Source: JAHDHW01 sp965220465 (GTDB lineage Bacteria; Bacteroidota; Bacteroidia; Chitinophagales; Saprospiraceae). From it: 64,000 bases of DNA. The stretch lies in contig CBDCPZ010000021.1 in assembly GCA_965220465.1 (NCBI GenBank), positions 450,584 through 514,583 of the forward strand. The letters are read 5' to 3'. The notes beneath the pieces are model-generated. The model was not told where the DNA came from. It worked only from the letters and a program-made list of their open reading frames with translations, and did not search any database. The translations under genes and the position numbers were made by a program. How positions within the stretch are numbered: the first letter of the stretch is position 1; each line of letters starts with the position of its first letter. Positions 34,571 to 45,100 of the stretch are shown here, piece after piece.

Positions 34571-35122
34571 ATGGCAAACGAACAATTATCGAAGCACCTC
34601 AAAAGAACGATTTTTACGCAATTGAGGTATTGGAGATTCAAAAGTAAACTCAAATACTGTGGGAAAGGTATTTTTTTTGAAAAAGATGTACACATCATGC
34701 GTTATCCTCAAAATATTTCTTTGGGAGATCATATGGTGATAAAATCCGGAGCCCGCATTTGCGCTTGCAACGAAAAGGCAATTGTTTCAATTGGTAAAAA
34801 CACAACTTTTGGGTACAACACCTATCTTTTTGCTTCAGAAAAAATTGAAATTGGTGACGATTGTTTGATCGCTCCTTTTGTGTATATTGTTGATAGTGAT
34901 CACAGCATTGCGAAAGATCAAAAAATAAATACTCAACCCAATTTAACTGCACCAATCAAAATTGGTGACGACGTCTGGATTGGCACTGGAGCTAAAATAT
35001 TAAAGGGCGTTACAATCGGCGATGGAGCAGTGATCGCCTCCGGAGCATTGGTCAAAGACGATGTCGAACCCTATTCTATAGTCGGCGGAATTCCCGCAAA
35101 AAAAATCAGTGAACGAAAATGA
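34571..35122 (+). CDS. Hexapeptide-repeat acyltransferase
   Basis: This 183-residue protein has left-handed beta-helix hexapeptide repeats from about 55 to 175 (ISLGDHMVIKSGARI, IKIGDDVWIGTGAKILKGVTIGDGAVIASGALV). The catalytic His lies in VDSDHSI. It resembles the WbbJ/maltose-acetyltransferase type O-acetyltransferases that modify polysaccharide sugars with acetyl-CoA. It is the first gene of an operon; its stop overlaps the start of the SpsF-like gene by 4 bp. Confidence 0.87.
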   Translation: MANEQLSKHLKRTIFTQLRYWRFKSKLKYCGKGIFFEKDVHIMRYPQNISLGDHMVIKSGARICACNEKAIVSIGKNTTFGYNTYLFASEKIEIGDDCLIAPFVYIVDSDHSIAKDQKINTQPNLTAPIKIGDDVWIGTGAKILKGVTIGDGAVIASGALVKDDVEPYSIVGGIPAKKISERK

Positions 35123-35892
35123 AAATAGGAACTTTATTTTTATGTCGATACAACTCATCCAGGCTACCTGGCAAAATACTTAAACCATTAGGCGACAAAC
35201 CCATTTTGCAACATATTTACAATAAATTGTTACTTGTTGTTCCAAAAGAAACTATTTATGTAACTACTTCTGTAGAATCTTCAGATGATATCATTGAAGA
35301 TTATTGCAATGAACATGGAATTAATTGTTATCGTGGTGAACTTGAAAATCTGTCTAATAGGTTTTTATCCGCAGCCAAAGACCTCGATTTTGATTTTGTC
35401 ACCAGGATTAATGGAGATGCTCCATTTATCAACATGAATATGTATGCTAAAATGTTGGTAGCCTGTCGAACGAACAAGTTTGACTTTATATCAAATGTCA
35501 ATGAACGTACCTTTCCAGTAGGTATGAGTGCAGAAACACTGAGAGTTTCTTTTTTTGAAAAAATCCAATCTGAAATTCAAGCTGTCCCTTATTATTATGA
35601 ACATGTAACTTCCTATTTATACGCTAATCCGGAAGTTGGTAAACGATATTATATCTACAATACTCGTTATCCTGAATTAAATGAATTACACCTGGCAGTA
35701 GATGAACAAAAAGATTATGATCTAGCACAGCGCATCGTTAAAGAACTTGGGGATATTTATTATTATGCAGATTTTGAGGAATATTGTAATGCAATAAAGA
35801 AGATTAAAGAAGATTACAAAAAAGAAGGGATCGAGTGGTCACATACTTTTAGCAGGAAGGAACTACTCAGTATTTCAATAGACAAAAAATGA
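35119..35892 (+). CDS. SpsF-like cytidylyltransferase family protein
   Basis: This 257-residue nucleotidyltransferase fold has LFLCRYNSSRLPGKILKPLGDKPILQ-type nucleotide-binding residues (SSRLPGK near 12-18), RINGDAPFI near 95, and the C-terminal signature ELHLAVDEQKDYDLAQRI. This matches COG1861 (SpsF), linked with spore-coat and surface polysaccharides, where it probably activates or pairs with a nonulosonic acid-like sugar. It overlaps both neighbours by 4 bp, so it is translationally coupled with the acetyltransferase and the NeuB/SpsE gene. The exact sugar is unknown. Confidence 0.84.
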   Translation: MKIGTLFLCRYNSSRLPGKILKPLGDKPILQHIYNKLLLVVPKETIYVTTSVESSDDIIEDYCNEHGINCYRGELENLSNRFLSAAKDLDFDFVTRINGDAPFINMNMYAKMLVACRTNKFDFISNVNERTFPVGMSAETLRVSFFEKIQSEIQAVPYYYEHVTSYLYANPEVGKRYYIYNTRYPELNELHLAVDEQKDYDLAQRIVKELGDIYYYADFEEYCNAIKKIKEDYKKEGIEWSHTFSRKELLSISIDKK

Positions 35893-36899
35893 ATACGAAC
35901 TGGAAAGGAAAGCATGGTACTTTATTAATAGCTGAGATTGGAGGCAACCACGAAGGCGATTTTGAATATGCTAAAAAGTTGACTCAGTTAGCCATAGAAT
36001 CCGATGTGGATTATATTAAATTTCAACTGTACTCAGGAGACACATTGGTCAGTAAGCTGGAAAGCCCCGTTCGTAACGAACATTTCAAAAAATTTGAACT
36101 AAGTAAAGAAAATTATATAGCGCTTGCCAAAATGTGCAACGCGGCAGGTATTGGTTTTATGGCTTCAGTTTGGGATATCAATTACATGGATTGGATTGAC
36201 CCTTTTTTACCAATTTATAAAATTGGATCTGGAGACTTAACCGCTTATCCAGTGTTGAAAGCCACTGCAAAAAGGCGAAAACCAATGATTCTTTCAACAG
36301 GTTTGTCAACCTTAGAAGAAGTGGTAGAAACAGTCGAATACATACAATCAATCGACTCCATTTATTACGATCCAAATTACCTTTCTATTTTACAGTGCAC
36401 CTCAATGTATCCGATTCCTTTTGAAGATGCAAATCTGTCTGTGATGCAGACAATTCAATCAATTACAGGGTTGCCAGTTGGTTATTCGGATCATACCGAA
36501 GGAGGCAAAGCTTTGGAAATCGCCGTTGCGATGGGAGCGCAAATTTTGGAATTTCATTTTACGGATACACGGGAAGGGCAAACATTTAGAGATCACAAAG
36601 TTTCTTTGACCAAAGCAGAAGTCCATCAATTGATCAAAGACATCAAAAACATCAAGCTTTTAAAAGGTCATCCATTAAAAAAGCCTTTGCCGGTTGAAGG
36701 AGATCATGTTACAAGCTTCCGGCGGGCTGTTTACCCTTTGATTGATATTGAAGCGGGAACAATTTTAGAGGAAAAACATTTAACTACTTTGCGCCCTAAT
36801 CACGGAATTGATGCTCGTGATTTTGAAAAAGTTATTGGAAAAAAATGTAATCGTAGTTTAAAAAAACATCAAAAATTACTTTGGGAACATTTCACGTAA
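35889..36899 (+). CDS. N-acetylneuraminate synthase-like enzyme (NeuB/SpsE)
   Basis: This 336-residue protein has the NeuB TIM barrel (LIAEIGGNHEGDFEYAKKL, VDYIKFQLYSGDTLV, YKIGSGDLTAYPVLK, ILSTGLSTLEEV, VGYSDHTEGGKALEIAVAMG). A C-terminal SAF antifreeze-like domain lies from about 275 (RRAVYPLIDIEAGTILEEKHL, DARDFEKVIGKK). NeuB condenses phosphoenolpyruvate with an N-acetylhexosamine to make a nonulosonic acid. Where NeuB usually has an E-K-H-(F/I)-T motif, this protein has EFHFTDTREGQ, so the substrate may differ from ManNAc. It is coupled to the SpsF-like gene by a 4-bp overlap. Confidence 0.87.
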   Translation: MNTNWKGKHGTLLIAEIGGNHEGDFEYAKKLTQLAIESDVDYIKFQLYSGDTLVSKLESPVRNEHFKKFELSKENYIALAKMCNAAGIGFMASVWDINYMDWIDPFLPIYKIGSGDLTAYPVLKATAKRRKPMILSTGLSTLEEVVETVEYIQSIDSIYYDPNYLSILQCTSMYPIPFEDANLSVMQTIQSITGLPVGYSDHTEGGKALEIAVAMGAQILEFHFTDTREGQTFRDHKVSLTKAEVHQLIKDIKNIKLLKGHPLKKPLPVEGDHVTSFRRAVYPLIDIEAGTILEEKHLTTLRPNHGIDARDFEKVIGKKCNRSLKKHQKLLWEHFT

Positions 36900-36913
36900 C
36901 CCCAAAATGAAAC

Positions 36914-37549
36914 ATGTTTTATAAAATCATAAAATATTGGAAAACTCATTTGCCTGCTATTAAAGGCAAGATTTTTAAGATAATCTACCAAAATAAAAGT
37001 TTGCGGGTTGGGTCTAATTTCCAGTGTGACTCTATTCCCGATATTAATATAACTCACAATGGGAAACTAGCCATTGGAGATAATGTGATTTTTAGAAGAA
37101 ATGTAGAAATTCGGGTGCATAATGACTCCCAAATTCAAATCGGAAACAATATAAGAATTGACAGAGGTGTAAGATTATTAGCAGCCAACAAGGCTTTGAT
37201 TAAAATTGCTGATGGTACGCGGATAGGCTTATATTCAATTTTTAGTGGCGGAGATAGTATTACCGTTGGAAAAGAGTGTTTAATTTCCGGATTTGTGTAT
37301 CTTCAAACAAGTATGCATCGTTATAAGGGTGAGGAAAACATCCAAAAACAAGGGTTTGATCATGCGCCTTTAATTATTGAAAATGATGTTTGGATCGGTG
37401 CCCATGCAGTGATTTTACCAGGTGTTACTTTAGGGGCAGGAGCAATTGTTGGAAGTAATGCTGTAGTCAATAAAAGTGCTGAACCAGGTTGGATTGTTGG
37501 AGGTGTCCCCGCAAAATTAATTAAGTCAAGGACGGAAATAAAAAAATGA
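36914..37549 (+). CDS. Hexapeptide-repeat acyltransferase
   Basis: This 211-residue protein has hexapeptide beta-helix repeats (IGDNVIFRRNVEIRVHND, IQIGNNIRIDRGVRLLA, IENDVWIGAHAVILPGVTLGAGAIVGSNAVV) and the catalytic His in QTSMHRY near 135. It is an acetyltransferase of the WbbJ/Maa class, paralogous to the gene at 34571 but with a longer N-terminus. It lies 14 bp after the NeuB-like gene and overlaps the next gene by 4 bp. It probably O- or N-acetylates a sugar of the operon product. Confidence 0.86.
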   Translation: MFYKIIKYWKTHLPAIKGKIFKIIYQNKSLRVGSNFQCDSIPDINITHNGKLAIGDNVIFRRNVEIRVHNDSQIQIGNNIRIDRGVRLLAANKALIKIADGTRIGLYSIFSGGDSITVGKECLISGFVYLQTSMHRYKGEENIQKQGFDHAPLIIENDVWIGAHAVILPGVTLGAGAIVGSNAVVNKSAEPGWIVGGVPAKLIKSRTEIKK

Positions 37550-38937
37550 AATATCCAAGTATAACAGTTTATATCACAAACTACAATTATGGCAAATATA
37601 TTCGTCAGGCAATAGAAAGTGTATTAAATCAAACATTTCAAGATTTTGAGCTATTTGTCATCGATGATGGATCTACAGATAATTCTAAAGCCATTATCGA
37701 AAGCTATGCAGGCCACCCAAAGATTAGCATCATTTACCAGAAAAACAAAGGCCTGAATATCACCAATAATATTGCACTTCGGCTAGCCAATGGAAAATAT
37801 ATTATGCGATTAGATGCTGATGACTATCTGGCATCTAACGCTTTAGAAACCATGACTAATCTGCTTGAAGCAGATGATTCTCTCGGTATGGTTTTCCCCG
37901 ACTACTTCCTGGTGGATGCCCAAAACAATATCATTGCAGAAGTCAAAAGGCATGATTTTAAAGAGGATGTTGAATTATATGATCAACCAGCCCATGGTGC
38001 GTGTACAATTATCAGGACTGAATTTTTAGATTCAATTGGAGGTTATGACGAGAGTTACTCTTGCCAGGATGGTTACGAACTCTGGATTAAATTTATTTCC
38101 AAATACAAAGTGACCAACATTCGTGAAATGCTATTTTATTACCGCAGGCATGGAGAAAACCTTACCACTAATGAAAACCGAATCTTGGATACTCGGCGAA
38201 GTATAAATGGTAATTTTATAAAAAGTAATGATATTCCTTTGCCCAAAACCATTGCTATTGTTCCGGTGCGAGATAACACTTTAAGTGGTAGCATATTAGC
38301 CTTTGAAAAACTCGCTGAAAAGACTTTAATTGATTTAAAAATCCAATCCCTTCTGGATTCTAAGCATCTTGACAAAATTGTCATTACTTCCTCTGTACCA
38401 GAAATCAAGAATTATATTATTTCAAATTATCTAGAAGAAAAACGAGTAGTTTTTATTAACCGTCCAAAAGAATTAGCAAGGTTTAATGTCTCTTTGAATG
38501 GTACAATCGAACATGTACTTAATCACGATACCATTAAAAAACTGCAGGTAGAAGCATTCATGATTTTACCAATCGAATTTATATTTTTAACTGGAGAGGT
38601 CATTGATGACGCAATCAATGTAATTGAAATTTTCAATGCAGATTCGCTAATCAGTGTTCGCCCGGAAAATGCGTCTTTCTATCAACACCACGGTTACGGG
38701 ATGACTTCAATCATGGAACAAGCCAATTTCACACATCTTGAAAGAGAAGCCTTATTCAAAGCGGTTGGAGGTATCCAACTCACTAAGGTAAAAGCATTTA
38801 AGAAAGATAAGAAAATATTAGCTGGTAAAGTCGGACATATAGTTGTTGACCAAAAAACGGCAATGGGTGTTTTTTCTGGCTTCGACCTTCAACTTGCACA
38901 CATGATTCTTGAAAATGAAAAGAGTACCCTCAAATAA
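37546..38937 (+). CDS. GT2 glycosyltransferase fused to a NeuA-like domain
   Basis: This 463-residue protein has an N-terminal GT-A glycosyltransferase family 2 domain at 1-215 (SITVYITNYNYGKYIRQAI, FVIDDGSTDNSKAII, DXD motif in MRLDADDYL near 90). From about 234 a second domain follows the CMP-sialic acid synthetase pattern: IAIVPVR, a KTLIDLKIQSLLDSKHLDKI helix, VITSSVPEIKNYI, RPKELA, and SLISVRPENAS. The N-terminal GGSKG-x-x-x-K nucleotide loop of active NeuA is not intact (VPVRDNTLSGS), so catalysis is doubtful and the domain may be regulatory or bind a nonulosonate. It overlaps the upstream gene by 4 bp. Confidence 0.75.
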   Translation: MKYPSITVYITNYNYGKYIRQAIESVLNQTFQDFELFVIDDGSTDNSKAIIESYAGHPKISIIYQKNKGLNITNNIALRLANGKYIMRLDADDYLASNALETMTNLLEADDSLGMVFPDYFLVDAQNNIIAEVKRHDFKEDVELYDQPAHGACTIIRTEFLDSIGGYDESYSCQDGYELWIKFISKYKVTNIREMLFYYRRHGENLTTNENRILDTRRSINGNFIKSNDIPLPKTIAIVPVRDNTLSGSILAFEKLAEKTLIDLKIQSLLDSKHLDKIVITSSVPEIKNYIISNYLEEKRVVFINRPKELARFNVSLNGTIEHVLNHDTIKKLQVEAFMILPIEFIFLTGEVIDDAINVIEIFNADSLISVRPENASFYQHHGYGMTSIMEQANFTHLEREALFKAVGGIQLTKVKAFKKDKKILAGKVGHIVVDQKTAMGVFSGFDLQLAHMILENEKSTLK

Positions 38938-38950
38938 AGTTTGAACGATA

Positions 38951-39838
38951 ATGCTTGAAAGTCTATTCAACTTATTCTCTGATCTCGCCAAAAGCTTTAT
39001 TACTTTCCTAAAAATACTTGTAAGGTCAAAATTCTTCTTGCCAAAACATAAAACCACCTCCAATAATTGTATTGTTTTGGGTAATGGCCCTTCTTTAAAA
39101 AATGTGTTGAAAATTCATTCCGAAGCCCTAAAAAAAAATACTTTATTTTGTGTGAATAAATTTCCAGATACCGATCAATTTGAATTGTTAAAACCAAGAT
39201 ATTTTCTAATTACATCAAAAGAGTATTGGGAGCCCGGTACAATAGAAAAGCACCAAACCATTCGGGAAAATGTAAAAAAGGCTTTAATAGAAAAAACATC
39301 CTGGCCATTGACTTTCTTTTGTCCCGCTGGAGCAAAATCCAATCCTGAATTTATAAAAAAAATAGAAAGCAATCCAAATATTGAAATTTGCTTTTTCAAT
39401 AATACACCAGTTGAAGGATTGACCAAATTGAATCATTTTTTTATGAACCAAAACCTGGGCGCTCCAAGGCCACATAATGTTTTGATTCCCAGCATCTTAA
39501 TGGCTATTAATGGCGGTATAAAAAACATATACCTTATAGGAGCAGACCACTCCTGGCTACCTCAAATATCAGTGAATGACGACAATATTGCCATGTTTAA
39601 TAACACTCATTTTTATGATGAAACCAAACCGAAAACAGATAGCATGCATAAACAAAGTCAACCCCGGAAGCTCCATGAAATCCTGGATAAATTCAAACTC
39701 ACTTTTGAGGGATATTTCATTTTAAAAAATTATGCAATCTCAAAAAATGTCAATATTTATAATTGCACACCGAATTCTTTTATTGATGCCTTTGACAGGA
39801 AAAAACTGAACGAGGTGCTTATTTCAGAAAATGAGTAG
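38951..39838 (+). CDS. GNGPSL-motif protein, GT42 sialyltransferase-like or MptE-like
   Basis: This 295-residue protein has CIVLGNGPSLKNVL near residue 40, LFCVNKFP (near 65), GGIKNIYLIGADHSW (near 190), and NIYNCTPNSFIDAF (near 270). These four blocks appear in the same order as in Campylobacter Cst-I/II sialyltransferases (GNGPSL, the CNQF segment, the G-x-K-E-I-Y-L-x-G-x-D segment, the CPNS segment), although the DUF115/MptE family shares the first. With NeuB- and NeuA-like genes just upstream, a sialyl- or nonulosonyltransferase is attractive. It ends 20 bp inside the convergent methyltransferase gene. Confidence 0.6.
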   Translation: MLESLFNLFSDLAKSFITFLKILVRSKFFLPKHKTTSNNCIVLGNGPSLKNVLKIHSEALKKNTLFCVNKFPDTDQFELLKPRYFLITSKEYWEPGTIEKHQTIRENVKKALIEKTSWPLTFFCPAGAKSNPEFIKKIESNPNIEICFFNNTPVEGLTKLNHFFMNQNLGAPRPHNVLIPSILMAINGGIKNIYLIGADHSWLPQISVNDDNIAMFNNTHFYDETKPKTDSMHKQSQPRKLHEILDKFKLTFEGYFILKNYAISKNVNIYNCTPNSFIDAFDRKKLNEVLISENE

Positions 39839-40718
39839 CGACAATTGCATTTTGTGGTAATAGGCATGGAATTCCATCTAAAACAGGATAAGCAAGTAAT
39901 GATTTTTCAGAGAAATATGCACCCTTTGCATTTTTCAATGCCGTTTTAGTATTCGGGCAAGCAAATACAGGATCAATCTTCCTGGAATTTTCTTTTTTGA
40001 TTATCATCACTCCAGTTGGATTAAGAGGATTTGGAGTCGGATGAAAAAGCCGGTAATCCAAAATGTTACAGCCAAGATTTTGGGCTGTTTCATGAAGTTT
40101 GGTGACATACCCATGTCTTAACATCCTTTCTTTTGCATTTACATCAGCCAATTCAAATGCCGGTTCCAATAGGACAAGATATTGATTAGTGATTCTCAGT
40201 AATTCTTTCAACGCTTCTTCTTCCCTGCCACCATTAGGTTCTAAGGAATGAGAAGTATATACAATATCAATGGAGGAGTCTTGAAACGGAGATTGAAATA
40301 AATCACCTGTACATAATTTTATTTTTTCATCATCTTTCAAACCCTGTTGCTCTAAGAATTTATTGGCATATTTTATTCTTGACCAAGAAATATCAAAACC
40401 AAATACTTTTTTTGGTTTGTTTTTCAAAACTTGCAAAGTATAGGCTAAAGTGGTCGCCTCTCCTACTCCTACCTCCATTATCGATTGATAATCTCCAAGA
40501 TTGTCAATTATTTCCGCTAAAGATTTGCAATAAGCCTTTCTTATGTCAATTTTCTCAACTGCAGTTTTTGAATAAGTCCCCGCCTGAAAATCATAACTAA
40601 TAAGAATATCTTCTAACGTATTTTCGTCGGATTCATTAAGCTCTCTGAGGTAATTAATAATATTATCTCCCTTTCCGTAAAGCTCTTTTATCCTATCCAA
40701 AATTTTTAATTTTTCCAT
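39819..40718 (-). CDS. SAM-dependent methyltransferase with Trm112-like tail
   Basis: About 299 residues. The Rossmann-type class I methyltransferase region is at about 80-210 (QSIMEVGVGEATTLAYTLQ, KKVFGFDISWSRIKYANKF, SIDIVYTSHSLEPNGGREEE). The C-terminal segment (DPVFACPNTKTALKNAKGAY, then LAYPVLDGIPCLL) resembles a Trm112-like zinc-binding fold with only part of its cysteines. The substrate is unknown. It is convergent with the glycan operon and overlaps its last gene by 20 bp. The start MEKLKILDRI was preferred to one 33 nt upstream because it matches the domain boundary. Confidence 0.78.
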   Translation of the reverse strand: MEKLKILDRIKELYGKGDNIINYLRELNESDENTLEDILISYDFQAGTYSKTAVEKIDIRKAYCKSLAEIIDNLGDYQSIMEVGVGEATTLAYTLQVLKNKPKKVFGFDISWSRIKYANKFLEQQGLKDDEKIKLCTGDLFQSPFQDSSIDIVYTSHSLEPNGGREEEALKELLRITNQYLVLLEPAFELADVNAKERMLRHGYVTKLHETAQNLGCNILDYRLFHPTPNPLNPTGVMIIKKENSRKIDPVFACPNTKTALKNAKGAYFSEKSLLAYPVLDGIPCLLPQNAIVATHFLK

Positions 40719-40910
40719 GATCGTTTTATGAAATTTAATGCACCTAGACAATTTTAATATTCAAGCACTTATTTTAAAAGCACAAGATAAGAATAGCGTA
40801 TATATTTTCTTCAAATCAAGGTATAACTAAACTTATTTGTCATGAAAAAACAATATATTGCTATGCAATATTTTTAGAAAAATTGTAAATAAGTCTTTAA
40901 ATAAATTAGC

Positions 40911-41897
40911 ATGAAAACAAATCTTATCATTTCCTTAATTCTCGTCTTTTCTCCTATACAATTATTATTTGCTCAAGTTGTTACTGAAGGATTACAATCC
41001 CACTATGTTTTTAACGGAAGTACAGAAGATAAAAGTGGTCATGATCTACATGGTACAGGGAATAATTTAGAAACTGCAATCGGGATTGAGAATATAACTA
41101 ATACTGCTTATTTATTTAATGGATCAAATAGTTATATCAATTGTGGAAATGATTCAAGAAATATACTTGATAAATTAACTATCAGTGCATGGATCAAAAC
41201 CTTCTCTAATAACCGGCAATTATTTGTTTCGAAATATAATTATAATGATGATTCTGGATATTTTTTAGCCACTGAAGATGGTTATGCGATAGTTGGAGGA
41301 AGGGATAATTCAGGAGAGTTTTGGCAAGCTGTTTCTACAACAACTTTGATAAATGACGGAGAATGGCATCATATAGTTGGAATAATTGACCAAAATAATT
41401 GGCAAATCTGGGTAGATTGTTCTTTAGATGCTGAATTAATTTCTACGACAGTAAACCCATATTTAGATTGTGCTGATCCGCTTACAATCGGATATTGGTA
41501 CCAAGGAAGTGGAGAAGGCTACCACCGTTATTTCGATGGTATTATCGATGAGGTAAGAATTTACAATCGCCCAATTGATATCAATGAAATGGATACTTTA
41601 TGCAATATAGATTTGCTTGTTCTAAAAAACCATGATTTATTGATATCTGATGGGTTTGATATTTATCCAAATCCGTCGAATAATTTCTTAAATATTGAAA
41701 GTTTTTCTTTTGATCATAGTAAAATTATTGGTTATGAAATCTTCAATAATTTAGGCTTGATTGTAGATAAAGGCACTTCCAGTGTCGGCAACCAAATTTT
41801 TATTTCTAAATTAGTAAGCGGTCAATATTTTTTACGGTTATATTCTGACACAAATTTTAAAGATGTTATTTTTGCGACTTCATTTACAAAGATATGA
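40911..41897 (+). CDS. LamG-domain secreted protein with T9SS type A sorting domain
   Basis: This 328-residue protein has a signal peptide (MKTNLIISLILVFSPIQLLFAQ). A concanavalin-like LamG/laminin-G domain lies at about 25-220 (LQSHYVFNGSTEDKSGHDLHG, LTISAWIKTFSNNRQLFVSK, GEWHHIVGIIDQNNWQIWVD, RYFDGIIDEVRIYNRPI). The C-terminal sorting domain starts near 250 (IYPNPSNNFLNIESFSF). It may bind carbohydrate or adhere at the cell surface after T9SS export. It stands alone, with long AT-rich gaps on both sides. Confidence 0.86.
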   Translation: MKTNLIISLILVFSPIQLLFAQVVTEGLQSHYVFNGSTEDKSGHDLHGTGNNLETAIGIENITNTAYLFNGSNSYINCGNDSRNILDKLTISAWIKTFSNNRQLFVSKYNYNDDSGYFLATEDGYAIVGGRDNSGEFWQAVSTTTLINDGEWHHIVGIIDQNNWQIWVDCSLDAELISTTVNPYLDCADPLTIGYWYQGSGEGYHRYFDGIIDEVRIYNRPIDINEMDTLCNIDLLVLKNHDLLISDGFDIYPNPSNNFLNIESFSFDHSKIIGYEIFNNLGLIVDKGTSSVGNQIFISKLVSGQYFLRLYSDTNFKDVIFATSFTKI

Positions 41898-42151
41898 GGC
41901 AAATTTAAAAATTTGTGAACCCTAAAATGGACTCAAAGCTTTTAAAATTTCCGTCCTAATTTTCAAATTTCAACAGAAATTAGTTTTTTCAATGATACTT
42001 TTTATAGTTTAAATTTACATAGGTCTTACATTTTCATTAATTGTGGGAATTCATGTTTTAAGTACTTTACACTTTAATGTTTTCAATTCTAGTCGTAACT
42101 TGTTAACTTTAATAACAAAATTAAGACGAAAATGTAATCACCAACAAAGCT

Positions 42152-45100
42152 ATGACATTCAGAATTTACATTCTTTTTATCTTCTCTTTGTATTTATCTG
42201 CTACTGATGCTCAGTCTGAGTTCCAAAAATTTTATGGTGGCCCACAAGATGACGAAGGAAGGAGTATGCAAATCACCAATGATGGAAATTTGATTTTAGC
42301 TGGAGTTACCGATGGAAGCGGAGCTGGAAACCAGGATATTTTGGTCGTTAAATCTGATCAGGATGGAAATCCAATTTGGTCTAAAACATATGGTGGATCA
42401 GCCGATGATTTTCCACGAGCTATTATCCAGACCTCTGATCAGGGATATGCAATACTGGGCAGCACCTTTAGCTTTGGTGCAGGAGACGAAGATGTTTACC
42501 TTATTAAAACCGATGCAAGCGGCAACGTACAATGGTCCAAAGCATATGGTGGAACAGCACAGGAAAGAGGATTTACAATTCTGCAAACTCCTGACAATGG
42601 CTTCATTATAGGTGGAAGTACCGAAACCTTTACCAATGGAAATTATGATGCCTATATCCTTAAAACAGATGCAAATGGCAACACAGAATGGACGACGGCT
42701 ATGGGAGGCGGAATGGGTGATAGCTGTTTTAATATACAGATTGATTATGATGGAGGGTATATTTTTACTGGCGCTCAATACAGCTATGGTGCCGGGGGCG
42801 TAGGTTTTTGGCTTGTAAAACTATCCAGTGCTGGTGTTGTCCTTTGGGCTAAAACATATGGTGGATCCAATCAAGAACATGCCAGAATAGTTAGGTTGAC
42901 TCCTGATGGAGGATATTTAATGATCGGGCATACCAATACTTGGGGCGCTGGTGGCTGGGATATCATTTTGATGAAAACGGATAGCGGTGGTAACCTGGAA
43001 TGGTCAAAAGTGTACGGTGGATCTGGAAATGACTTTGTTGGCGAAGTAATTCTTACAAATGACAATGGTATTTTATTGGCTTCCTACTCTGAAAGTTATG
43101 GTGTGGGAAGGGATATTTTATTAATAAAAACAGATATAAATGGCAATATAGAATGGTCCAAAAATTATGGCTTTGATGGTGATGATATCATGCCTTTTGG
43201 TTCACAAAATTCTATTGTTCAGAACGGTAGCGGAGCCTACTTTTTAATTGGAAAAGCTGGTATTGGCCAATTGGGAAATAGTGATATGGTTTTATTTAAG
43301 ATAAGTGAAAATGGGAATAGTAGCTGTAATTTCAATGACGTTTCTCCAAATATAATTACCGTTTCACCAGTTACCGGGGATATTGATATACCTCCCGACA
43401 ATAACTCTAATACGGCTGTTGCAGCTACTCAAGTTGGTGATCCTACCATTCTTGTCGAAGATTATTGCACTCCTCCCATCGCAGATTTTTTTAATAATGA
43501 TACCATAATTTGTGTCGGAACTTGCATCGATTTTATTGATGAAAGTTTGAATAATCCAACGAACTGGGAATGGTCATTTCCAGGTGGAACGCCTTCTGCT
43601 TCAAATTCACAAAACCCACAAAACATTTGTTACAATACTCCTGGAACTTATGAAGTTCAACTCATTGTAAGTAATTCTATCGGAGCTGATACGGCCACTC
43701 AAACTATCGTTGTTAATGATGCTCCAACAGCAACTTTGAGTGGAAGTGGTTTTTTCTGCGCTGAAGACTCTAATCCTCAGGTTACGTTAACAGTAACTTT
43801 TACAGGCTCTGGGCCTTGGGATTTGGTGTATTCTTATAATGGATCACCTCAAGCCCCAATTACAGGGATCAATGACAATCCATATGAATTGATCGTTTCA
43901 GAGGCGGGAAATTATGCTTTAAATTCTGTTGAAAACGCTTCTTGTCCGGGTACCGTGGATGGCTCTTCAGTAGTTACCAGCATTGACATTGAACTTTCAG
44001 TAGTCCCCGAAGACATTGCTTGTAATGGCGGAAATAATGGTTCAATTGATTTGACAGTGACCGGAGGAAATCCTCAATATCTCTATCAATGGAGTAATAA
44101 CGCCAACACCGAAGATTTATCAAACTTATCAGCAGGCACCTACTCTGTAACTGTTTCTGATACTAATGGCTGTAGCGAGACTATTAGTACAAGTATCACT
44201 GAACCTTCAGAGGCATTAACTGCCGAAATTGAAATTTCTAACCCTGTAAATTGTTACGGAGGAAATGATGGAACATTGGATTTGAGTGTGCAGGGAGGAA
44301 CTCAAAATTATTCGTATTTCTGGAGCAATGGCAGTACTTTGGAAGATCCTAGTCAACTTTCTGCAGACGATTACACTGTTACAATTACCGATGCCAATGA
44401 TTGTACTTTTAGTGTCAGCATCACTTTAACCCAACCCGAAGCTATGGTTTTAAACATTGAATTGCTACAGGATGTAAGTTGTAATAATGGCAATAATGGA
44501 GCTGTAGACTTAACGGTAATCGGAGGTGTACAACCTTATTCTTATAGCTGGTCTGGAGTTGGTGGAAATCAGGAAGATCCTGACAATTTAACTGCCGGAA
44601 ATTACAATGTTATTGTTACAGACGCGAATGATTGCACCGTTGAAGGGAATATTTCTATAAATGAACCTTCAGCGATTTTATTAATTGTAAACGAAATCAA
44701 TGGAGTTGATTGCAACAACCCTAACGGCGGTGCTGCGGATTTAACCGTCGAAGGTGGAACGCCAGGATATTTGTATCAATGGAGTAATGGAAGTACTGAA
44801 GAAGACCCATTTGGTTTAAATGCCGGAGCATATACAATCACAGTCACTGACGCAAATGATTGTTCTGAAATAGCAACAGTTATTATTACTGAAAATACAA
44901 CCCCTCCAACTGCAATTGCAATAACCGAAGGAGAAATAAACTGTGATGGAAATAGCGCTATTATAAATGGTAGCTTTTCAAGCGGAAATGGACCTATCTC
45001 TTTTGAATGGCTGGATAATAATGGAAACACTATTAGTACCCTTTCGATTACATCCGTTGATATATCTGGAATTTACACTTTGATTGTAACGGATTTGAGT

